64,000 nucleotides of DNA from assembly GCA_023974075.1 (NCBI GenBank), contig CM043808.1, positions 21,452,824 through 21,516,823 on the forward strand. Reading direction: 5' to 3'. The DNA is from Chaenocephalus aceratus (taxonomy: Eukaryota > Chordata > Actinopteri > Perciformes > Channichthyidae). Shown here in pieces: positions 46,512 through 55,734 of the stretch (position 1 is its first letter; each line of letters starts with the position of its first letter). A model generated the notes under the pieces. The model did no database searches and was not told where the DNA came from. It worked only from the letters and a program-made list of their open reading frames with translations. Made by a program: the position numbers and the translations under genes.

Positions 46512-47407
46512 TTAGTCTTTGTCCATGGATACAACTCGAATGGTTTCATCAGACCTCTCTGAGGACAGGATGGGCTGGTTGCACGCAGCACATTTAGGCG
46601 CCAGGACCCTGTGGTAGTCTTTCAGACAGTAGATTTTATTCTCAGTGTCCACAGTGAAGGGCACTCCGTCCAGGCTCTTGTTGCGGATGACGCAGCGGAA
46701 GCAACCGGGGCGGTAAGACTTCCCCAGGGCCTGCCGGCCTGCATGTCCATGATCAGATGTCCACATGCGTTGCACTTGTCTGCAGACTGCTGGAACCCAG
46801 AGTACAGAAAGTCCTCTTCACAGAAAACCCTTCCTGCGTCATAGTAGAACGCCTTCCCTCTCAGCCTTCGACTACAGGCGCTGCAGGTGAAGCAGCTGTC
46901 ATGGTAGAGGCTGCCCATAGCTTGGCAGGCCTGGCTGGCTCCATACACCGTCTTGTTGCAGTTAACACACACTCCTGTTTCAGCGGAGAGTGGAGTCCCC
47001 TGTGCCATCCTGGCTTGCCGTGTCTTTGTCCCCTCTGATCCGCTGACGGCGGCTTCTGAGTCGATGCTGAATAGATGTCCTGCCGATCTTCCTTCTCCGG
47101 TCCGATGATGATGCCTCCTGGGACGACTGCTGGATGGATGTCCTCGAGGTCCTTCTCCTCCAGTCCGCTGATGACAGCCTCCGAGTCGACCTCCATGACG
47201 AGAGCCAGATCCGTCCTGATGTCGTCTAGGGTCCTCGCAGGTGTTTTCCCCCGCCGCACACTGGCTCCGCACAGTGGTACCAGTTGTCCCCCTTTCCTTG
47301 TAGGCGGACGGCACGGGATGTCCTCTGGGTCACTCGGTCGGGGCCGGAGAGCCTGGGGTTGACAGTCAGCCTCCTGCGTCTCGGGTCCCTCTTTCGGCGT
47401 CAGCAAC
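46512..47407 (-). pseudogene. Captured Ajuba/LIMD1/WTIP-type LIM gene fragment, copy 2
   Basis: An acceptor-like CTCCACACAG (47410-47408 is its CAG) opens the block. An acidic segment carries one unit of the EDIHPAVVPGGIIIGP repeat (two in copy 1). LIM1 is intact in sequence ([44 protein letters not shown]) and sits in a 230-residue frame from 47314. LIM2 is in another frame after the same 8-bp duplication as in copy 1, and has a ligand change ([10 protein letters not shown], cysteine to arginine). Homology stops after SMDKD, before LIM3. The family acts as cytoplasmic-nuclear adaptors at adhesions and in Hippo signalling; only a LIM1-containing truncated protein could be made here. Confidence 0.85.
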
Positions 47408-50119
47408 CTGTGTGGAGAAATCTGATACAAATCCCTCAAGCCTACGCTCCGGGCTCTGGGGCCCTCGGCTGTTTGACCCACCAGTGCGTGGCAACTTGGA
47501 GCCTGTTGGTGGGGTGTCTTAAAACCACAGACGTCTGTGCACAGGTTTTCTAAATTAATTGTGCAGCTTCAGAATCTTAATACTTGGACTGTGCCCACTA
47601 AATAAGAACCCCAACATCTTTAGGTAAACTAAATAACATATTTCAATAGCTCTGAATTTCTGACAAGCATCTGTATTTATTTTTAAATGAAATCCCTGAG
47701 ATCCCATTAAAAATCTAAAAATATGATTTGAACTGTTAATGTTTCTGGTAAAGAAACACACTAATCTTATGGATTCAAAAACAACCAAAATCACAATACT
47801 AACAAAGTGAATGGCTTCCTGGTGATACTGCTTCTACCCGTCAGTGCTTAGATATTATCCCACTAAAAAATGAATACAGAATTCCCACAAACTGTCATCA
47901 AATGTCTTTCTATTACAAATGTAGATGAAATGTATATCCCCATAATGACCTAAACAATAAAGTCTATGGCTTTTACTTCTTTACCAGGCTAGTTACATGA
48001 TGTTGTCTGTTGAAACATTACTCACAGGTCAGCTCCCAGCATTCCATTCTGGACTTACATCTCTCCCAGCAGCCCCTTGGCCACTAATTCTCTATCTGTG
48101 TAACCTGCTATAACTCAATCAATATTAGAGACATGTCAACATTCATCAAACAGTGTGTTATCCCCAAATATGGAGCAGGTCAATTCTAAAACTGTCAATC
48201 AATGGTCAGATTGAACAATGGAGTTGGGCCAGCCGGTTCCTTTCAGTCCCTAAATGAAAAATGTACATTGTAAAGTTTACACTCCCCCTTTTTTACACAT
48301 TTTCTCATGTGTAAACAAAAACCTGTATGGGAAGAAAACCTTCAGGTCATAATGGATTATAAGACAATACCAAACATTTTTCCCAGTAAACACTTGAGAG
48401 TGTTTCTCTCCATCATTCAGTCCTAAAAGAAACAGACTCTTCAAATGTCATAGTTTGAGTTTCACATTCTGCAAACAGCCACCTCCTGTGGGAGTGAAAC
48501 ATCATGTGTTAGTCCAAAACATGCTTGATTAGTCATCGTTTTAAATCATGCAGTTGCACTGATCAGGTGCAGACATACACACACTCACACTCACACTCAC
48601 ACTGTCAGGTTGTAAAGTCAGGTTTGGTCAGGTTCACCTCAGAGTCAGTCATTGAGAGTGCCTTCCCAAGTTACCCTGTCGGTCAGTTGGTCTCAGTCTT
48701 TTTGGCCATGTGTCGTGCTCTGCAGAGACTTTGATGTTCCAGCACAGGCCAGCATCCTTCGTCTATACAAATCTGTATATATGGAGCGCCATCATTTATT
48801 AATTCACAATTACAACTATAATGTTCAAGATATCTCCAACCCCTCCTTGCTGTTTCCCACATTCCCTGAAAAGTGTCTAGCCAAAAAAATGTCACTTCCT
48901 TATTGTACTATTATTATTACTGCAATTCATTTACACCTAATTAGTATCAAAATGACTAATAGATCTATTTCAGAAACATGTGTACATCACTATCTTGTGT
49001 CAAAACATTACTAGGATCTGTAAAGATCTGCTATGTATTCCATAACTCATTCTATCAATTTATCTTCAATTCTGGTGCACTTAAAGAACAATGTTACCCT
49101 CTTTCACAGTGCGTGGAACTCTGGGTGTCTGAACATGAAACCAGTACCTCAAATTGAAATACTATATTTTGTTTAGAACCAGCTTTCCCTTCAACATGAC
49201 CTATATAAATAAATATTTATCTGATCTTATAGAGCTGTTACTAAAACTCTCCCTTTGAACTGATCAATACTGTAACAAATTAAAACACTACCAAATTCAC
49301 ACACGAATAAAAAATCCAGTGCATACCTCCTTCACGCCCCCCCCCTTTTTTTTTTCTTCTTCAGTGTGCATTAGACTGATTGTCCACCTCCCTTTAATAG
49401 TTCCCCTCTTTTCCGCTATTTTTATTTACCACTTGCCTAATTTATGGTCCATACATCTTCTTATCTTCACTTATTTATCAAGTCAATTCAAGTTCTTCAC
49501 AATACATTAGTAGATACCTTGTGGAGTCTTCACAATAACTAATCCCCTCTAGGATATGAAATCCATTCATCTTCAAGCTGATACTATGTCCTTATTTATG
49601 TTTTGTTCACGATAACAATGGTATAACAACCACACGTCTTCAATTCTGGTCCACCTAAAAACCAATGTTAAACTCTCTAGCAGTGTGTGGAACCCTGGAT
49701 GTCCGAACATGCTCCATCACTCCCTCCTTTATCAAGGATTTAAAAACAGAAGTCATTTCATCTTTCCTATGGTAATAACTATGCTACAATGGTGAAATCA
49801 ACTATTTAGATTGGAATACGATATCTGGCTTGGCACCAGCTCTCCCTTTAACATTATCCATACAGATAAAGAATTGTCCTATAGAGTGGTTCCTAAAACT
49901 ATCCCACTACTTTATTCACACGTGAATAAAAATGTCAAAGAATATTATGTTAACCTGATGAAAAGATTGAAGAATATGGTTGTACTCTGAACCCTCAGTG
50001 TGTTCTCATTTTACCCTAATAGTCTACTGCTATTTTTAATTTAATAAATCTTTCTGTCTTTACGTATTTATGCTTTAAATGTGCGTTTTGTGAATAAGTG
50101 TGTTTATGTGTAAACTCAC
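47408..50119 (-). other. Inner element, noncoding (intron-like) interior
   Basis: No coding frame. Colinear with the outer element (31610-31994, then 55735-57300), including a CACTCACACTCACAC short repeat near 48580. Confidence 0.6.
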
Positions 50120-50655
50120 TCATTCCCGTTTTCCTTTTCTCCTCCTCTGGTTTTCTCAAGCCGTGACCCCGGCCTCCTCACTTCTAATCGACCATGCCAA
50201 CTCCTCTGATTCCGTGTTCTCTTCAGTCCATCAGCTGTAACTTCATCCGCTGTCAGCCATTGGCCCAGTTACATCTGCATGCCCCTTCATGCTAATGTTC
50301 TTGCACTGCTTTGCATTTCATCTCCTCCTTTCAGTCTCTCTGCTGTTTTATGGAGGGCAGATTCTGCTCTCATCTCCCACACTTTGCGCTTGTGCTCAGC
50401 TTGGAACTTCATGGTCCCGTCTGAGGGACTGATGAGCGTAGATTTCTGCCCGTCAGCATGCTGTTTGGTTCTGGATGCCACAGGTGGAGATAGTTCTGGC
50501 TGCAGTCTTGTTGTTGTTGTTTCAGCTCTGGTTCTCTGTCTGTTTGATGGAGAAGGAGGAGTCTCCTGTTGGGTTAGGTCTTTTGTCTGCTTGGAGGGTC
50601 GGGATCTTAGCCTTTTCTAACTCAGAGGGGGAGTCCAGGTCTCGGGACGCATTAC
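50120..50655 (-). other. Exon-like block in the inner element
   Basis: On the minus strand it is bordered by an acceptor (TTTTTTATAG, 50656 side) and a donor (AATGA/GTGAGT at 50119). It contains partial frames with charged, lysine-rich sequence (AEHKRKVWEMRAESALHK). I do not recognise the product; it might be another piece of the captured gene or a degenerate gag. Confidence 0.4.
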
Positions 50656-52186
50656 CTATAAAAAATCTAGCACACTGAGGTTACATAAATCCAACCCTTT
50701 CCACTCTGACTCTTTGTAATCATACTATCTGTCTTAATTGTTAAATGCCATCTAAACAACCTAATTGATGTCTACAAATGATATTACAAAAACTCACTCT
50801 AAAAATTGTTTCATCCATTGCTACATATTTACCCAACATAACTCTTTCAGGAAACCATTTTCTCCTATACATTGAAAAACGTACATGTTTCCAGCATCAC
50901 ATATTCCACACACTACGAAAGAACATCCACATATTTTCTCCAATATTTTAAGCTAGTTTCTATAACAAGATTATCATGTGTGACATAATAATCAGATGTC
51001 TTGTTTGCTAACCAAGAATATTAAACTTTAAAATCTCTTTTGACCAGTTGAAGTCCTGCTTACTTCATCCTTAAACTCTTCTTAAATTTGAAACCAAAAA
51101 AGGTCTTCCTTCTCCACCATGATCCTATCTCTATATCAAAGTCCAGACAAACTGATGATTTATCTTCAGAAACCATGAGGAATGAAAACACTATTCTCCC
51201 TTACTTCCGTTCTAAATCAAATGAGCCAGACAGGAAACCCCCTTTAACCACTTACTTATCCTATTATTTTGATCAAAGTTGTGTTACAAGCAGGTTAGAT
51301 CTGTAATGAATTAAAATCAATATTTAAAGACGCAATATAAGTTAAATATATTGTTAAGGTAATTACTGTTTTATTGTGAAGGCATCTCTGGCGAACAGCG
51401 GCCTTTGGCTTTTATTTTGAAAGGCCGTTCCGGAACAGCGACAATCGTTCTAATGCATTAACTATAGTCGTGAAAGAGACAAGGAGGGGGAAGGCGTGTG
51501 GAAGCAAGCAATGAACTGAAAATGCCACCAATCCTGTTTTAACGTGATGGCGCACATTGAAAACCGAAGCGCCCTGTCATAACTGACAAGCGTTCAAAAA
51601 CCTTTCTGCTTATCTCTTAGGCCACTACTTTTTGTTTCATTCATAACCTAAAAATACAATTGTGATGAATAGCTCGCTTCTGTACCATTACATTTACCAA
51701 CATAAAACAAGGTCTGTATTAATCAACAATGACAACCTACAGACAGCTTATTTATTGAAATATACGCAATATATTGACTTCGCTTTTATTTATCTGACTT
51801 AATTAACGTGCTTCCCCCCTTTCCGCCACTAGATGGCAGCAGCAGAGCACAAATGAGCTTCCCTGTTTTGAGCGAATGTCTGATTTCCACAGACAATCGC
51901 TCACATAGGTTATTCAGGTAAAAATCACACAGATTTATTCCCCGTACATTTTGTCCAGCCTAGCTTGATAACGTGCCTCATATGTCGTCACGCAGGACTC
52001 TCTGCCTACCTTGCGATCAACGTTATGTTTACGTCAGCTTTTCAAATTAATTTTTACAGACAAGGGGAACCGAGAGCCGATCTCGTCACAATGTCGGTGA
52101 CGTTAGCGCTCTCTCCCCAGGATTTAACAGATAAAAGTCCGTTCACACTTTCGCTTATTTGGTGTTGGACTCTTATTTAACTCCAG
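50656..52186 (-). other. Inner element, 5' noncoding interior
   Basis: AT-rich, no gene. Parts match 59470-59770 of the outer element. Confidence 0.5.
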
Positions 52187-52590
52187 TTATAAACGGCGGA
52201 TCGATCTGAAATACCGATCTTTCAGGTTCCGTCGTGTCAGAGTCACACCTACGAACTGCACCGCTCCTACGTCACTTCAGAAATAAACTTCCTGAGATCC
52301 ACGCTAACTGTTTTATTTCAAACGGCGGCTCGATCTAAAAATATCGCGCTTCCAGGTTCCGTCGTGCAAGAATTTGACCTTACAACCCACGAACTGCACC
52401 GTCTCCGCGCCACTTCAGGAATAAACTTCCTGAGATCCACGCTAACTGTTTTATTTCAAACGGCGGCTCGATCTAAAAATATCGCGCTTCCAGGTTCCGT
52501 CGTGCAAGAATTTCACCTTACAACCCACGAACTGCACCGTCTCAGCGCCACTTCAGGACTAAAATACCTGAGATCCACGCCCACTTCTGT
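52187..52590. repeat. Leader tandem repeat of about 138 bp
   Basis: Three units (CCTGAGATCCACGCTAACTG, TTTCAAACGGCGGCTCGATC, AGGTTCCGTCGTGCAAGAAT), the first diverged. It lies 250 bp inside the 5' LTR in the untranslated leader. Confidence 0.9.
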
Positions 52591-52820
52591 ATCTCTCGTC
52601 TCGCCGGACTCTCTGTACCTAGCGATCAACGTTCACGTGTTTTATATAACTTTCCTAACATGGTTAAAATATGCATTGTATACTCCATTCAAACTTCAAA
52701 AACACTCTGAAACGCCTACAGACAATCCTACAGGGCCCTGCTATTGTCCGAGGCGTCTAAAAGTGCTTGTTCCCGACCCAGTGTGGTCCTCTGATTCCTC
52801 CCACAGCCCTGTCTACTCTG

Positions 52821-52838
52821 AAACGTCGGAAGTCACCA
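52821..52838 (-). other. Primer-binding site of the inner element
   Basis: Minus strand TGGTGACTTCCGACGTTT, two bases after the 5' LTR. It resembles the complement of the 3' end of tRNA-Trp but with mismatches. Confidence 0.55.
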
Positions 52839-53029
52839 TTTGTTAGGAGATTTCAATGTTAACTAGGCCGCATTTCCAAATCTCCCCGCGTTCCTAAAAC
52901 AAGCTGTTATCTTACATGAAGGAATCCAGAGCATACAATTAACCGTTTAACAATAATCCACTTTAATGGTAATATACAATGCAATACAATCAAGTACAGT
53001 ACAAATTAAATACAGTTTATCTGTGGGAT

Positions 53030-53043
53030 CCCATACTTACCTG
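53030..53043 (-). promoter_or_regulatory. Strong splice donor in the LTR
   Basis: Minus strand GGCACAG/GTAAGTATGG, a full-consensus donor. Transcripts starting in the LTR could splice from here to internal acceptors. Confidence 0.65.
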
Positions 53044-53090
53044 TGCCAGCGAGAGGAGAGAGAGAGAGAGGGCACACAGCGGGGTTCCTG

Positions 53091-53100
53091 TCTAAATACC
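53091..53100 (-). promoter_or_regulatory. TATA-like box of the LTR
   Basis: Minus strand GGTATTTAGA, about 50 bp upstream of the donor, leaving room for a short first exon. Confidence 0.4.
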
Positions 53101-53390
53101 TCGCTGACCAAAGGAGGAGCTATCTGCGCCTCCCTTCCAGACTAGTGATTGGCTGCCCAAATTATTATCAACACCTCACATCTTAAGTTCCCCAATCCCA
53201 GTGTCTCAGATCACAGGGATCTGAGATGCCTGTATGTTAACTCCCCACCTTCCCCCTCATCCTTTGTCCTCAAAAAGCCACATGTTCACAGGCCCCATAA
53301 ACAGTTCACAGACTTCTACCCAAATCATTTATCCCTTTTTAAGTCTTTTCATAGTTTACTAACATGAATACATACAAATATTTCCTTACA

Positions 53391-53625
53391 CGGGGTAACA
53401 GCATCCTCCGGGGAGGCATTGAACCCCTCTCACCTGCTCCCGGAGGAGGCAGGGGAGTCAGGTACCCAGAGGGTGGACGGCCAGGGCGAGGCCGCCACAC
53501 TGCGCTGGAGTCAGGGTCCCGGTGAGGCGCAGGACGGAGCACCCGGCAGTAGCCTCCAGCAGACCCCCGCACGGTTCCCTCGTCCCTCGGAAGGGGTGGA
53601 GAGGCGGGTGTTTTCATCTGCTGGC
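53391..53625. repeat. 251-bp minisatellite, last unit after the LTR insertion
   Basis: Continues the array broken at 45860; starts with the duplicated CGGG. This unit has small deletions relative to the others. Confidence 0.9.
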
Positions 53626-54014
53626 CAGAGTCAGAAAAAGTACAAGTTAACTTTTTGGAAGAACCATAGAAAAGGGTGAAAATGGATAAATTGTATCCGA
53701 AAATAGTGTTCCATAAGGCGGGTAGAGTCCCCTGACAACTCCCCTACCTTCCTCCAGAGTCAGAAAAAGTATAAGTTAACTTTTTGGAAGAACCATAGAA
53801 AAGGGTGAAAATGGATAAAATGTATCCCAAAATAGTGTTCCATAAGGCGGGTAGAGTCCCCTGACAACTCCCCTACCTTCCTCCAGAGTCAGAAAAAGTA
53901 CAAGTTAACTTTTTGGAAGAACCATAAAAAAGGGTGAAAATGGATAAAATGTATCCCAAAATAGTGCCCCTTGAGGCGGGTAGAGTCCCCTGACAACTCC
54001 CCTTGCATTCCTCC
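53626..54014. repeat. Tandem repeat of about 130 bp
   Basis: Three units starting CAGAGTCAGAAAAAGTACAA and containing GGCGGGTAGAGTCCCCTGAC, with a fourth degenerate unit to about 54120. Confidence 0.93.
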
Positions 54015-54120
54015 AGACACCAGTTTGAAAACTTAAAGTTTTGTGAGAACCAGGATTGGGGGTCCTCTTGGCAACAATTTCATCCGATCCAAAGTGCTCC
54101 TGAGGCGGATACATTCCTCC

Positions 54121-54509
54121 ATGATTTCCCCATCATGTGAAAATAGCTCGTTTTTTTCTAAGTGCTCTCAAAAACCGGGTTTCCGATTTCGTGCAGATTG
54201 TAGCTTGGAAAAGATGAATGAATTTTTTGGACGGAGGAGGGGAGCTCTGGTTTCCCCTCTCCGTTGTAAATTGCAACGGGGGAGTGGAAAAGTCTCCGGG
54301 GCTTCGTCCCGAAGCGCCGAAGACTTGACCCCCTCCCCCGTTGGCACTTAGCCGTTTTTACAGAATTTTCAAAGACTTCATTTTTGATTATTTTAACATA
54401 TAATTGACCGTTTTCTTTACTTTTTTTTGCTTTCCACGGGTGGGGACGCATGGCAGGCCGCCTATGAGCTTCCAAATTCGGCCTGGAACCTCCGGGAATT
54501 ATGGGTTAA
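54121..54509. other. Unassigned segment in the large insertion
   Basis: No gene. GGTTTCCGATTTCGTGCAGA near 54179 also occurs near 40476. It includes a short imperfect inverted repeat around GGGGTCAAG/CTCCCCCGTTG. Confidence 0.45.
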
Positions 54510-55275
54510 GCTCCATATACTGACGACTCCCATTAAAAATGCATGAAATGTACAGGAATCTGTCCATTTCAATCACATTCGACGACCCCATTAAAAATGC
54601 ATGAAATGTACAGGAATCTGTCCATTTCAATCACATTCGACGACCCCATTAAAAATGCATGAAATGTACAGGAATCTGTCCATTTCAATCACATTTGATG
54701 ACCGGTCCAGGGTGACTTTGTTACCCAGGAATTAGTGTCTGAAAGCTGGGTAAGATTACTTTAAATGCAGGGTACACATGGCTCTATTACCCAGCAATTA
54801 GTGTGTGAAAGCTGGGTAAGTTTGATGTGAATTTAAGCAAGATATGGCCATTTCATCCACACCTGATGACTCCCATTAAAAATGCATGAAATGTACAGGA
54901 ATCTGTCCATTTCATCCACATTCGACGACCCCATTAAAAATGCATGAAATGTACAGGAATCTGTCCATTTCAATCACATTTGATGACCGGTCCAGGGTGA
55001 CTTTGTTACCCAGGAATTAGTGTCTGAAAGCTGGGTAAGATTACTTTAAATGCAGGGTACACATGGCTTTATTACCCAGCAATTAGTGTGTGAAAGCTGG
55101 GTATGATTGATGTGAATTTAAGGAAGATATGGCCCTTTCAAACACACCTCACGACTCCCATCAAAAGTGATTGAAATGTACAGGAATCTGTCCATTTCAT
55201 TCACATTTGACGACCCGAGCAGGGTGACTTTGTTACCCAGGAATAAGTGTCTGAAAGCCGGGGAAGATTACTCAG
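54510..55275. repeat. Satellite A, right array
   Basis: Three to four units of the 227-bp family in the same orientation as the left array, preceded by three short 60-bp subunits (CATTAAAAATGCATGAAATG). Confidence 0.93.
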
Positions 55276-55430
55276 GGTATACAGGACTTTCACCCTCCCC
55301 CGTTGGCACTTAGCCGTTTTTCGAGAATCATCCATACTTCCATAACATGAGACCCCCGAACCCCGGAATTAAGCACTCCCCAACGGACTAAACCCAGATG
55401 TTCACACCCTCCAGAACCTAATGCCCCTGG

Positions 55431-55612
55431 TGAGTCAGAAAAGAGGTGTATTTTGTGGTTCTTTATCGTCCGCTCATCGGCACCCATAGTCGGCCTCTTT
55501 CACAGCAGCAGCACCCACCCTCCATGGAGGGTATTCTCGTGCCCCTGGCAACACTTGAAGGGGGTGTATTTTGCGGTGCTTTATCGTCCGCCCATCGGCA
55601 CCCATAGTCGGT
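55431..55612. repeat. Satellite B, right array
   Basis: Two units of the 119-bp family, same orientation as 35455-36640. Confidence 0.93.
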
Positions 55613-55734
55613 CCAGTCGCTGACAGGTACTTGACATCGGAGGTTGACATCGCATTTCCATTGAGCGGACATGCGTACATCTGAAGGGCAAGTTCCACGG
55701 TACCTCCGTCTCTAAGGCTGACATTTGCCTTACA
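55613..55734. other. Right terminal segment of the 23.7-kb insertion
   Basis: Unique sequence ending TTTGCCTTACA at the junction. It shows no inverted similarity to the left tip. Confidence 0.5.

Larger units (their letters stand above)
45861..53390 (-). mobile_element. Inner LTR retroelement, young, non-autonomous, with LIM gene
   Basis: Length 7530 bp. The 550-bp LTRs (45861-46410 and 52841-53390) look identical base for base, start TG, end CA, and are flanked by CGGG, so the insertion is very recent. Minus orientation: polypurine tract next to the left LTR, primer-binding site next to the right LTR. The 6.4-kb interior is colinear with the outer element over long stretches but contains no gag-pol frame. 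It has exon-like blocks with splice signals and a LIM-gene fragment near the 3' LTR. Replication proteins must come from elsewhere. Confidence 0.9.
52841..53390 (-). repeat. 5' LTR of the inner element
   Basis: Identical by eye to the other LTR. It contains the promoter-like box and splice donor listed below. A GAGAGAGA tract lies in between. Confidence 0.95.
31995..55734. mobile_element. 23.7-kb insertion encoding a zinc-finger tyrosine recombinase (Crypton-like candidate)
   Basis: The breakpoints come from comparison with the inner LTR element. There the sequence reads continuously ...ATACTAACAAAGTGAATGG... (47796-47814). In the outer element it splits after ACTAACA at 31994 and resumes at TTACAAAGTGAATGG, 55731 onward. 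Only ACA is shared at both junctions, as expected for a tyrosine recombinase using a short core rather than a DDE transposase. The insert holds a YR gene on the minus strand, satellite families A and B in direct orientation near both ends, a 251-bp minisatellite, array-rich noncoding DNA, and the inner LTR element. No terminal inverted repeats are visible. Confidence 0.72.

Noticed and set aside
46512..47407. LIM sequence as an intact host Ajuba/LIMD1/WTIP gene
   Set aside because: It lies inside identical LTRs with target duplications, lacks LIM3, is frameshifted, and has a second copy in a related element.
46861..47481. MGQT start of the frame upstream of the LIM block as a retroviral Gag start
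   Set aside because: Only four residues resemble a known Gag N-terminus, the myristoylation context is weak, and nothing Gag-like follows.
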